A stretch of DNA of 5,128 bases, from assembly GCA_035641235.1 (NCBI GenBank), contig DASQUP010000199.1, positions 1 through 5,128 on the forward strand, read 5' to 3'. Below are positions 1 through 5,128 of this stretch, piece by piece. A model generated the notes under the pieces. It saw only the letters and a program-made list of their open reading frames with translations, ran no database searches and was not told where the DNA came from. Source of the stretch: DASQUP01 sp035641235. Its GTDB lineage: Bacteria; Actinomycetota; CADDZG01; WHSQ01. Each line of letters opens with the position of its first letter. The first letter of the stretch is position 1. The position numbers and the translations under genes are program-made.

Positions 1-114
1 AGACCGCATCGAGGCATCGAGCGCACGTGGGCAAGGGATGGTTTGCACGGGCTGATTCCGCTCATTACTTGCCTTGGTGTGGCGGCCGTCGTGCTTGCAA
101 TTGAGCTCCTTTGA
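1..114 (+). CDS. Possible C-terminal end of an upstream membrane protein (partial)
   Basis: Frame 1 is open from the window edge to a TGA at 112-114 and encodes 37 residues. A basic segment (RPHRGIERTWARDGLHG) is followed by a strongly hydrophobic stretch of about 20 residues (GLIPLITCLGVAAVVLAIEL) that would suit a final transmembrane helix. That is the only support. Third-position GC is lower than in the four operon genes, and frame 2 is also open to a stop at 53-55. If real, the gene ends about 300 nt before the transporter operon and points the same way. No family can be recognised from this piece, and it could be chance. Confidence 0.3.
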   Translation, partial: RPHRGIERTWARDGLHGLIPLITCLGVAAVVLAIELL

Positions 115-355
115 ACAGGGAACAACCAGGTGCTGCAACCAGCCGGCCCGCCCACATCCTGTCATCGGACCGCGCACATACCTGCGTCCTCGTGTCGTCG
201 CATCCCACCGTAGTTCAGTTGCATATGACCGGCACGCCAGAGGTTTTGGAAAGTGCTACGGTCCCTGCAAGGGGGAGGAGCGTACGGACGTTTCCGGAAG
301 GGGTCGAGCCCATTCTGATTGGCCCAGCGAGCAAGTTCCCGCCGGGCCGAGCAGG

Positions 356-370
356 TCCCCTAACCGGGGA
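356..370 (+). promoter_or_regulatory. Leader hairpin TCCCC/GGGGA
   Basis: This is a perfect 5-bp inverted repeat with a 5-nt loop (TAACC), ending 42 nt before the ATG of the binding-protein gene. No T-run follows, so it is not an intrinsic terminator. Its right arm could instead pair with TCCTC at 381-385 (one G-U pair), which would compete with the pairing that covers the ribosome site. The structure is seen in the sequence; any regulatory role is a guess. Confidence 0.25.
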
Positions 371-400
371 GCCGCCCGCTTCCTCCGTGGGAATTGATGA

Positions 401-406
401 GGGAGG
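401..406 (+). promoter_or_regulatory. Ribosome binding site of the solute-binding protein gene
   Basis: GGGAGG lies 6 nt before the ATG at 413 and fixes that start. The upstream CCTCC at 382-386 is a perfect complement to GGAGG (402-406) with a 15-nt loop, so the site could be partly hidden in a hairpin. Confidence 0.75.
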
Positions 407-412
407 CACATC

Positions 413-1840
413 ATGACCCCGCGGAACAGCCGGTACGGATACCAGATCACGCGACGGAGGTTCATCCAGGGCGTAAGTGTCGCTGCGTTGGCGGCGGCTT
501 GCGCAAGGGGGGAAGATGGGGAAGATGTCCAGCCGCGGGCTCCCTCGAGGGCCGCGCCGTCGCCGGTCTTCTCGGAGCCCTCGAGCCAGCTGTCCGGCGA
601 TCTCCGCATCCTGTTGTGGAGCCACTTCGTCCCCCAGCACGATGGGTGGATCGACAGCTTCGCGGCGGACTGGGGCGAAGAGGTCGGCGTGAACGTCACC
701 GTCGATCACATCGACGTTACGCAGATCCCGGCGCGAATCTCATCCGAGATCTCCGCCGGTGAGGGACACGACCTCATCCAGTTCATCGCGACCCTGTCCC
801 AGTTCGAACCGAGCGTCCACTCCATGAACGACCTCATGGACGAGGCGAACAGCCGCTTCGGCGAGCAGGTGGAGCTGTGCCAAAAGTCGAGCTTCAACCC
901 TACGACGGAGAACTTCTACGCGTATGCACCGGCATGGACCCCGGACCCCGGCGACTACCGCAAGTCGCTGTGGGAGCAGGTCGACCTGCCCGATGGCCCT
1001 TCAACCTGGGACGAGCTCCTCGAAGGGGGCGGGCGGATCTTCAGCGACCAGAACATCCAGATGGGCCTGGGGCTGTCTCAGGAGATCGACTCCAACATGT
1101 ACGCCCGCGCCCTGATCTGGTCATACGGCGGCGCGTTGCAGGACGAGAACGAGAACGTCACGCTGATGTCCGACGAAACCATCGCGGCGGTCGAGTACTC
1201 AAAGGAGCTGTTCGACGCGGCCATGACCCCGGAGGTGTTCGCCTGGAACCCGGCGTCGAACAACGAGGGACTCGTCGCCGGCCAGCTGAGCTACATCCTC
1301 AACTCGATCTCGGCGTGGCGCACCGCCCAGGAGAGCTTGCCGGACATAGCGAAAGACATTTACTTCGTACCGGCTCTCGAGGGGCCCGAGGCCGCGCTGG
1401 CGGCGCAGCACGTCATGTACAACTGGATCGTTCCGAGCTTCTCGACCAACTTCGATGCCGCGCAGGAGTTCCTCCTCCACTACACGGCGAACCTGGCGCG
1501 GGCCTGCTACGAGTCGAAGTTGTACGACTTCCCCGCTTACCGGGACCAGGTGCCGCAGCTCGATGGCTGGCTCGACGAGGACCCGTTCGCGATCGAGGGC
1601 GACGACCCGACCAAGCTTGAGCCGCTCAAGACGGCGTTAGACTGGGCGAAGAACCTCGGCCACCCCGGACCGGCGAGCCCGGCCGTCGGCGAGATCAACG
1701 GCACCTTCGTACTCCCCAACATGCTCGCCCGGGTCGCACGCGGCAGACAGGAAGCGGAGGAGTCGGTCGAGCAGGCACACCAGGAGTGTGAGGAGATCTT
1801 CACCAAGTGGAGGAACGAGGGTCTCATCGGCGGAGGCTGA
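413..1840 (+). CDS. Tat-exported lipoprotein, ABC sugar transporter solute-binding protein (CUT1 type)
   Basis: This 475-residue protein is the extracytoplasmic receptor that captures the substrate and delivers it to the permeases encoded downstream. The N-terminus has a twin-arginine motif T-R-R-R-F-I-Q (residues 13-19), a short hydrophobic stretch and a lipobox-like LAAAC with the acceptor cysteine at 30. It should therefore be exported folded by Tat and anchored by lipid. An Ala/Pro/Ser-rich linker (about 31-60) leads into the mature fold, whose first strand is DLRILLW (63-69). The AGEGHDLIQF segment (115-124) and the C-terminal region with MLARVARGRQEAEESVEQA and IFTKW are typical of family 1 extracellular solute-binding proteins. 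It is slightly longer than many relatives (about 410-450 residues). The ATG is chosen for its GGGAGG site 6 nt upstream and because it gives the intact signal peptide. The function class is firm; the ligand is unknown. Confidence 0.93.
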   Translation: MTPRNSRYGYQITRRRFIQGVSVAALAAACARGEDGEDVQPRAPSRAAPSPVFSEPSSQLSGDLRILLWSHFVPQHDGWIDSFAADWGEEVGVNVTVDHIDVTQIPARISSEISAGEGHDLIQFIATLSQFEPSVHSMNDLMDEANSRFGEQVELCQKSSFNPTTENFYAYAPAWTPDPGDYRKSLWEQVDLPDGPSTWDELLEGGGRIFSDQNIQMGLGLSQEIDSNMYARALIWSYGGALQDENENVTLMSDETIAAVEYSKELFDAAMTPEVFAWNPASNNEGLVAGQLSYILNSISAWRTAQESLPDIAKDIYFVPALEGPEAALAAQHVMYNWIVPSFSTNFDAAQEFLLHYTANLARACYESKLYDFPAYRDQVPQLDGWLDEDPFAIEGDDPTKLEPLKTALDWAKNLGHPGPASPAVGEINGTFVLPNMLARVARGRQEAEESVEQAHQECEEIFTKWRNEGLIGGG

Positions 1841-1874
1841 TGCCGTAGAAACGAACACGGCAACGAAGGCGGGT

Positions 1875-1890
1875 GCTCCGGCGACGGAGC
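1875..1890 (+). promoter_or_regulatory. Intercistronic stem-loop between binding-protein and ATPase genes
   Basis: GCTCCG-GCGA-CGGAGC is a perfect 6-bp stem closed by a GNRA-class tetraloop, in the 76-nt gap after the binding-protein gene. A second CGGAGC at 1896-1901 can pair with the same left arm, giving an alternative structure that ends 3 nt before the ATPase ribosome site. There is no T-run, so this is not a simple terminator. In other ABC operons, hairpins at this position protect the upstream mRNA so that more binding protein than membrane complex is made. That role here is inferred. Confidence 0.45.
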
Positions 1891-1904
1891 CGCCCCGGAG
1901 CGAT

Positions 1905-1912
1905 GGGGGAGG
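1905..1912 (+). promoter_or_regulatory. Ribosome binding site of the ATPase gene
   Basis: GGGGGAGG ends 4 nt before ATG 1917. It decides this start over the open in-frame extension that reaches back to a GTG at 1788 inside the binding-protein gene. Confidence 0.7.
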
Positions 1913-1916
1913 CAAG

Positions 1917-2966
1917 ATGGCGCACGTCGTCGAGGTGCGGGGACTCAAGAAGCACTTCGAGAGCGGCGATGTCAAAGCCGTCGACGGCGTGGACATCACC
2001 ACCCGGCCGGGCGAGTACCTCGTCTTGCTCGGACCATCGGGCTGCGGCAAGACGACCTTGTTGCGCGTTATCGCCGGGCTTGAGGAACCAACAGAGGGCG
2101 AGGTGCTGATCGGCGGGAACGTCGTGAACGGTCTGCCGCCCCGGGCCCGCGGCATCGCCATGGTCTTCCAGAGCTACGCGCTCTATCCGCATAAGAGCGT
2201 CCTGGACAACATCGACTTCCCCCTGAAGGCGACGGGGATCGACGCGGACGCGCGGCGGGAGAAGGTGGAGTGGGCCGCAGATCTGCTCGGGATCGAACGG
2301 CTGCTCGATCGTAAACCCCGTCACCTATCCGGTGGCGAGCGTCAGCGTGTGGCACTGGCGCGGGCGATGGTCCGCGACCCAAGCGTCTTCCTCCTCGACG
2401 AGCCGCTCAGCAATCTCGACGCAAAGCTCCGCACCAGTGCCCGTGACGAGCTCAAGCAGTTCCAGGAGCGGCTGGGCACGACGACGATCTACGTGACTCA
2501 CGACCAGGTCGAGGCCATGGGGCTGGGCGACCGCATCGCGGTCATTCTCGAGGGCAAGATCCGTCAGATCGGTCCCCCGAGGGAGGTGTATTCGGATCCG
2601 GCCGATACCTTCGTCGCGACCTTCATCGGATCTCCCCCGATGAACCTGATCGAACGCGGCGACCATCTTCTCGGCTTCCGGCCGGAGAATCTCCTACCGG
2701 TCGACGCGATCAAAACTCATGGTGACAACGTGCTCGAGGTCGACTTGCGCGTGTACCGCATCGAATACCTGTCGGGCGACCGACACGTCTATGCGACCGT
2801 CCCGGGTCTCGGCGAGGAAGCCCACATCATCGCCCGGATCCCCGCCACCGTAGATGTGGCCGTCTCCGAGGACCGAGACCAGCGGTTCGCGATCCACGAG
2901 AAGGACCTGCGCTTCTTCGACAGCAGAACCGGGGAACGAGCAGAGTCGAGGCCGGTGCGCTTGTGA
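1917..2966 (+). CDS. Sugar ABC transporter ATP-binding protein (MalK/UgpC/MsmX-like)
   Basis: This 349-residue ATPase powers import by binding and hydrolysing ATP as a dimer on the cytoplasmic face of the two permeases. All nucleotide-binding motifs are intact: Walker A GPSGCGKTT (39-47), Q-loop glutamine 85 in MVFQSYALYP, signature LSGGERQRVALARA (137-150), Walker B VFLLDEP (157-163), D-loop SNLDAKLR and the switch histidine 195 in THDQ. After about residue 235 comes the CUT1-type OB/TOBE regulatory extension, recognisable from GSPPMNL and GFRPENLLP. Only about 10 residues separate these two landmarks, against some 40 or more in E. coli MalK, so part of the first OB fold seems to be missing. 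The ATG at 1917 follows a good ribosome site and starts the normal MAHVVEVRGLKK strand. The gene sits between the receptor and permease genes, so it is probably dedicated to this transporter. Its TGA overlaps a GTG (GTGA 2963-2966). Confidence 0.95.
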   Translation: MAHVVEVRGLKKHFESGDVKAVDGVDITTRPGEYLVLLGPSGCGKTTLLRVIAGLEEPTEGEVLIGGNVVNGLPPRARGIAMVFQSYALYPHKSVLDNIDFPLKATGIDADARREKVEWAADLLGIERLLDRKPRHLSGGERQRVALARAMVRDPSVFLLDEPLSNLDAKLRTSARDELKQFQERLGTTTIYVTHDQVEAMGLGDRIAVILEGKIRQIGPPREVYSDPADTFVATFIGSPPMNLIERGDHLLGFRPENLLPVDAIKTHGDNVLEVDLRVYRIEYLSGDRHVYATVPGLGEEAHIIARIPATVDVAVSEDRDQRFAIHEKDLRFFDSRTGERAESRPVRL

Positions 2967-3001
2967 CGACGGCGCGCACGCGGTCGGAGCCGGAATCGTG
3001 A
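2963..3001 (+). other. 12-codon mini-ORF bridging the ATPase-permease junction
   Basis: A GTG at 2963 overlaps the ATPase stop (GTGA). It opens a frame encoding VTTARTRSEPES and stops at TGA 2999-3001, which itself overlaps the GTG start (2998) of the permease, again as GTGA. The ORF exactly fills the gap. It might relay ribosomes between the genes, be the remnant of the permease's original N-terminus after a one-base frameshift, or be chance. The upstream GAGG (2948-2951) is a weak ribosome site with 11-nt spacing, so translation is uncertain. Confidence 0.2.
2986..2989 (+). promoter_or_regulatory. Ribosome binding site of the first permease gene
   Basis: GGAG ends 8 nt before the GTG at 2998. 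It is the best support for that start, since no ATG lies between the end of the ATPase gene and the first membrane helix. Confidence 0.5.
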
Positions 3002-3933
3002 GCGTAGAGGCGCCCGCCTGGGACCAAAGGAATCAGGCGGCACCGACGAAGCGGAAACTCGCCGACCGAGAGGATCTGTTGGCGAGGCTTTTCCTGTTGC
3101 CGACGGCCCTCTACATCATCGGCCTCGTCGCGTTCCCGTTCTTCCTCGCCATCCTCTTCAGCTTCAGCGACGTTACGACCGGGAACCCCACCCTCGACCT
3201 TGTGGGACTCCGCCAGTGGCGGACGATCCTGTCGTCGAGCGTGTTCTGGACCTCTTTCTGGAACACGATCATCTTCACCGGGATCTCCATGGTCCTGATC
3301 GTTGTGATCGCGCACATCCTCGCGACGGTGCTCGTCAAGGACTTCAAGGGGAAGTGGATCGTCCGCTTCTGTGTGCTGTTGCCGTGGACGACACCGGTAG
3401 CGCTCGCGGCGGTCTCGTGGCTGTGGTTGCTCAACTCGATCTTCAGCCCCATCGACTGGGTGCTGCGATGGTTCGGGTTCATCGAAGGGAACACGTACTA
3501 CCTGGGACGACCGGTCCTCGCGATGGGATCGATCATCGCCGTCCACGTGTGGCGCATCGTCCCGCTCGCCACCGTCATCGTCATGGCGGGGATGATGGCG
3601 ATCCCCTCCGATATCAACGACGCGGTGGAAGTGGACGGCGCCGGCTTCTGGCGCAGGTTATGGGAGATCAACATCCCACTCACGCTGCCGATCACGGCGG
3701 TGGCCGTGCTCTTCGGCGCGATCCTCACCTTTTCGGATATGACGGTCGTCTTCATCCTCACCCGAGGCGGCCCCACGCAGTCGACCCAGGTCTTGTCCAG
3801 CTGGGCGTTCTTCAAAGGCATAGAGGGCGGTGACCTCGCCCAGGGCGCGGCCGTCGCCCTCTTCCTGTTCCCGCTGTTGCTGGCCGCGGCGATCGCGATC
3901 CTCCGAGCGGTCCGGCGCAGGGAGGTGATGTAG
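2998..3933 (+). CDS. Sugar ABC transporter permease, first subunit (MalF/UgpA-like)
   Basis: This integral membrane protein of 311 residues forms half of the translocation channel. Six hydrophobic segments are visible at about residues 29-55, 88-112, 122-146, 172-200, 231-256 and 282-304. The cytoplasmic EAA coupling loop is clear: IPSDINDAVEVDG (202-214), followed by AGFWRRLWEINIPLTLPI, which docks onto the ATPase. TRGGPTQSTQVL (255-266), after the fifth segment, is a hallmark of this permease family. The start is taken as GTG 2998, with GGAG 8 nt upstream. The open frame extends back to 2854 inside the ATPase gene, but that extension is not membrane-protein-like. The soluble N-terminus of about 28 residues is short and charged. 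The length matches the family (about 290-320). The gene ends 3 nt before the second permease gene and carries that gene's ribosome site in its last codons. Confidence 0.93.
   Translation: MSVEAPAWDQRNQAAPTKRKLADREDLLARLFLLPTALYIIGLVAFPFFLAILFSFSDVTTGNPTLDLVGLRQWRTILSSSVFWTSFWNTIIFTGISMVLIVVIAHILATVLVKDFKGKWIVRFCVLLPWTTPVALAAVSWLWLLNSIFSPIDWVLRWFGFIEGNTYYLGRPVLAMGSIIAVHVWRIVPLATVIVMAGMMAIPSDINDAVEVDGAGFWRRLWEINIPLTLPITAVAVLFGAILTFSDMTVVFILTRGGPTQSTQVLSSWAFFKGIEGGDLAQGAAVALFLFPLLLAAAIAILRAVRRREVM
3921..3928 (+). promoter_or_regulatory. Near-perfect Shine-Dalgarno of the second permease gene
   Basis: GGAGGTGA is a full match to the 3' end of 16S rRNA. It lies inside the last codons of the first permease gene, 8 nt before ATG 3937. 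It is the strongest site in the operon and favours efficient re-initiation after the TAG at 3931-3933. Confidence 0.8.
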
Positions 3934-3936
3934 CCG

Positions 3937-4872
3937 ATGGCAGTCGACACCGGTAAACGTGTCGAGAGGTTCACCGGTGGGGGCATCGACTTCACGAACA
4001 AGGATGAGGTCGACCGCCGTCGCCGGCAGCGTCGTCGCCACCTGATCGGCGGGCGAACCGCGCTCTACATAACCGCAGTCATCGCGACGCTGGCCGGGGC
4101 GGGACCATTTATCTGGAGCACGATCACCTCGTTCAAAGCGGATCCGGATCTCTACACGCAGGCGAACAACCCCTTCATCTTCAACCTGCCTCCAACCCTC
4201 GACCACTGGAGGCTCCTGTTCTTCGACACGGCGTTCCTCACGTTCGCGTGGAACACGCTGTGGGTGGGGCTCTTCGTCGTCGCGATCACGCTCCTCGTCG
4301 GGCTGCCTACTGCCTACGCGCTCGCCCGCCTCAATATGAAATGGAGCGGCCCTCTCGGCATCGCCATCTTCTTTGTGTACCTGATCCCGCCGACCTTGCT
4401 GTTCATCCCGTTGACCCGGGTCGTGGGGAACCTGGGACTGCTGAACAACACCTGGTCGATGGTGCTTATCTACCCGACGATCACGATCCCCGTGTCCGTG
4501 TGGCTGCTCATCGGATACCTGAAAGGCATCCCGAAGGACATCGAGGAGCAAGCCATGGTCGACGGCTACAGCCGGCTCGGTGCCTTCCTCCACGTCGTGA
4601 TCCCGCTCACCTTCCCCGGGATCGTTGCCGTCATCGTCTTCGCCTTCACCCTGTCGGCGCACGAGTTCATCTACGCGCTCGCCTTCGTCTCCTCGACCAC
4701 GGAAAAGACGATAAGCATCGGGGTTCCGACCGAGTTGATCCGGGGCGACGTCTTCTACTGGCAGTCGTTGCAGGCGGCAGTGGTGGTCGTCGCGCTGCCA
4801 ATCGCCTTGGTCTTCAACCTTCTCCTCCAACGCTTCATCGCCGGCTTCACCATGGGTGCGGTGAAGGGCTGA
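3937..4872 (+). CDS. Sugar ABC transporter permease, second subunit (MalG/UgpE-like)
   Basis: This 311-residue integral membrane protein is the second half of the channel and pairs with the subunit encoded just upstream. A cytoplasmic N-terminus of about 40 residues is unusually arginine-rich (DRRRRQRRRH, 26-35), consistent with the positive-inside rule before the first helix. Hydrophobic segments lie at about residues 41-65, 101-130, 139-160, 172-195, 220-250 and 278-298. The EAA coupling loop is IPKDIEEQAMVDG (198-210), followed by YSRLGAFLHVVIPLTFPG. The C-terminal end, RFIAGFTMGAVKG, is a conserved signature of MalG-type permeases and shows that the protein is complete. The ATG is 3 nt after the previous stop and is served by a strong GGAGGTGA. 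It is the last gene of the operon; no good terminator with a T-run follows. Confidence 0.95.
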   Translation: MAVDTGKRVERFTGGGIDFTNKDEVDRRRRQRRRHLIGGRTALYITAVIATLAGAGPFIWSTITSFKADPDLYTQANNPFIFNLPPTLDHWRLLFFDTAFLTFAWNTLWVGLFVVAITLLVGLPTAYALARLNMKWSGPLGIAIFFVYLIPPTLLFIPLTRVVGNLGLLNNTWSMVLIYPTITIPVSVWLLIGYLKGIPKDIEEQAMVDGYSRLGAFLHVVIPLTFPGIVAVIVFAFTLSAHEFIYALAFVSSTTEKTISIGVPTELIRGDVFYWQSLQAAVVVVALPIALVFNLLLQRFIAGFTMGAVKG

Positions 4873-5067
4873 TTCGCTTCGCGGTCCAATCGGGCAACTT
4901 CTGACCGAACGCTTGTGCGCCCTCGAACCGGAGCAAAGGCCCAGTTAGAGGGCTAAGAGCGGAGGCGGACGGGAATCGAACTCGAGCAGGAAGCGGCGAA
5001 GCCGCGGGGGCGGGTGAGATGGTCACCGGGCCAGGCGGGTCCGCCGCAGCGGAGCCGAACGGCGTAG
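4873..5067. other. Intergenic region between the operon and convergent selC, with short inverted repeats
   Basis: There is no credible gene in these 195 bases. Two weak hairpins follow the operon: CGGTC (4882-4886) with GACCG (4903-4907), and GCCC (4939-4942) with GGGC (4950-4953). Neither has a T-run on the + strand. The second, read on the - strand, is followed by CTTTGC and could be a poor terminator for the tRNA transcript. Further small palindromes are GCGGC-GAA-GCCGC (4993-5005), GGCGG-GT-CCGCC (5034-5045) and GCCG-AA-CGGC (5054-5063). The stretch 4982-5065 lies between two 24-bp direct repeats and is very GC-rich. Confidence 0.5.
4958..4981 (-). repeat. 24-bp direct repeat, left copy: detached copy of the tRNA-Sec 3' end
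   Basis: All 24 bases are identical to 5066-5089 and begin AGCGGAGGCGGACGG. On the - strand this copy holds a T-loop (TTCGATT), the T-stem 3' arm and the 8-nt acceptor 3' arm of tRNA-Sec, plus the discriminator G. The sequence where the T-stem 5' arm should lie (TCGAG) pairs at only 3 of 5 positions, and no variable arm or anticodon arm follows, so it is a fragment, not a second tRNA gene. Such fragments are often att scars of tRNA-targeting integrases, but a local duplication is also possible. Confidence 0.8.
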
Positions 5068-5089
5068 CGGAGGCGGACGGGAATCGAAC
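5066..5089 (-). repeat. 24-bp direct repeat, right copy, within the 3' end of selC
   Basis: This copy lies inside the tRNA-Sec gene and reaches from two bases beyond the discriminator to the start of the T-loop. It is 108 bp from the left copy. Identity stops at the 5' side of the T-loop and just past the tRNA 3' end, as expected for a tRNA-derived att core. Confidence 0.8.
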
Positions 5090-5128
5090 CCGCCCACCGA
5101 GGGTCACTCGGCGCACCGGTTTTGAAGA
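5068..5128 (-). tRNA. selC: tRNA-Sec (anticodon TCA), 3' part only, cut by the window edge
   Basis: Read on the - strand, the anticodon loop is CTTCAAA with anticodon TCA at 5125-5123, complementary to UGA. It is followed by the stem arm ACCGG (5120-5116). A long variable arm follows: CGCCGAG (5113-5107), a 5-nt loop and CTCGGTG (5101-5095), pairing over 7 bp with one G-T. The T-arm is GCGGG-TTCGATT-CCCGT (5093-5077). The acceptor 3' arm is CCGCCTCC, 8 nt (5076-5069), and the discriminator is G at 5068. A long variable arm with anticodon TCA and an 8-nt acceptor arm (8+5 layout) is diagnostic of bacterial tRNA-Sec and excludes a UGA-reading tRNA-Trp. CCA is not encoded (CTA follows the G), so it must be added after transcription. 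The 5' acceptor arm, D-arm and left anticodon arm lie outside the window. The gene converges on the transporter operon. Confidence 0.9.

Larger units (their letters stand above)
115..412. other. Leader region upstream of the transporter operon, no convincing gene
   Basis: These 298 bases should hold the operon promoter and 5' leader. I found no pair of hexamers resembling a sigma-70 -35/-10 at proper spacing and no clear LacI-type operator. Visible structures are an 8-bp palindrome TTCCGGAA at 292-299, an inverted repeat GGCCC (321-325) with GGGCC (344-348), a tight hairpin TCCCC-TAACC-GGGGA at 356-370, and CCTCC (382-386) complementary to the ribosome site GGAGG (402-406). Forward reading frames with TTG starts cross the region, but they lack ribosome sites and the strong third-position GC bias of the genes. 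No known riboswitch core was recognised. Confidence 0.5.

Noticed and set aside
200..265. Possible promoter elements (CATATG at 222-227, TGCTACGGT at 254-262)
   Set aside because: Neither has a matching -35 hexamer at suitable spacing, so no promoter can be supported.
111..416. Forward open frame of 101 codons ending in an ATGA overlap with the binding-protein start
   Set aside because: It starts with TTG without a ribosome site, has about 63% GC in third positions (little above background), and shows no motif. The overlap is suggestive but not enough.
215..709. Reverse-strand open frame of 164 codons into the leader
   Set aside because: Mostly antisense to the binding-protein gene, arginine/proline-rich, no family features.
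1788..1916. N-terminal extension of the ATPase from a GTG at 1788
   Set aside because: It would overlap the end of the binding-protein gene and add 43 low-complexity residues before the normal first strand. The ATG at 1917 has a strong ribosome site.
2827..3546. Reverse-strand open frame of 239 codons
   Set aside because: Same low-complexity charged composition, fully overlapping the well-supported ATPase and first permease genes.
3658..4830. Long reverse-strand open frame (390 codons) over both permease genes
   Set aside because: Its product is dominated by D, E, R, G and H with no recognisable fold, and it mirrors the codon bias of the real + strand permease genes. It is a GC-driven shadow.
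4873..4960. Intrinsic terminator for the transporter operon
   Set aside because: The hairpins at 4882-4907 and 4939-4953 are short and lack a following T-run on the + strand.
4958..5065. A second complete tRNA gene downstream of selC
   Set aside because: Only the T-loop and 3' arms match; the T-stem 5' arm pairs at 3 of 5 positions and no anticodon arm is present.
4847..5116. Reverse-strand open frame of 89 codons with the repeated peptide RVRFPSASA
   Set aside because: The peptide repeat is only the translation of the duplicated tRNA 3' end; frames running through tRNA genes like this are a common annotation artefact.

Overview
The window is high-GC bacterial DNA (roughly mid-60s % GC by eye) holding one complete, co-directional carbohydrate ABC transporter operon on the + strand. 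At its right edge is the 3' half of a selenocysteine tRNA gene on the - strand. GC-rich third codon positions, GTG start codons, a Tat-type lipoprotein binding protein and a strong GGAGG-type ribosome site suit an actinobacterium or a member of Chloroflexota. The sequence alone does not separate these. The tRNA-Sec implies that the organism decodes some UGA codons as selenocysteine.

Layout: positions 1-114 may be the 3' end of an upstream membrane-protein gene (weak). Positions 115-412 are a leader with no convincing gene, containing inverted repeats and the ribosome site of the first gene. The operon then reads: Tat/lipoprotein solute-binding protein (413-1840), MalK/UgpC-like ATPase (1917-2966), MalF-like permease (2998-3933) and MalG-like permease (3937-4872). 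A 76-nt gap after the binding-protein gene carries a GNRA-loop hairpin. The other junctions are tight: 31 nt exactly bridged by a 12-codon mini-ORF, then 3 nt. From 4873 to 5067 there is no gene, only short inverted repeats and a 24-bp copy of the 3' end of the tRNA gene. The partial selC gene runs from 5068 to the end of the window.

Together the four proteins make a complete type I importer of the CUT1 family: a lipid-anchored receptor outside, two six-helix permeases each with an EAA coupling loop, and an ATPase with the family's C-terminal regulatory extension. The substrate cannot be named from sequence; an oligosaccharide, a glycoside or a glycerol-phosphate-type compound is typical for the family. 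The transporter itself is ordinary. The items most worth a second look are the duplicated 3' end of the tRNA-Sec gene (a possible old integration scar), the unusual ATPase-permease junction and the shortened C-terminal domain of the ATPase. I see no CRISPR array, transposase, integrase or clearly new system.
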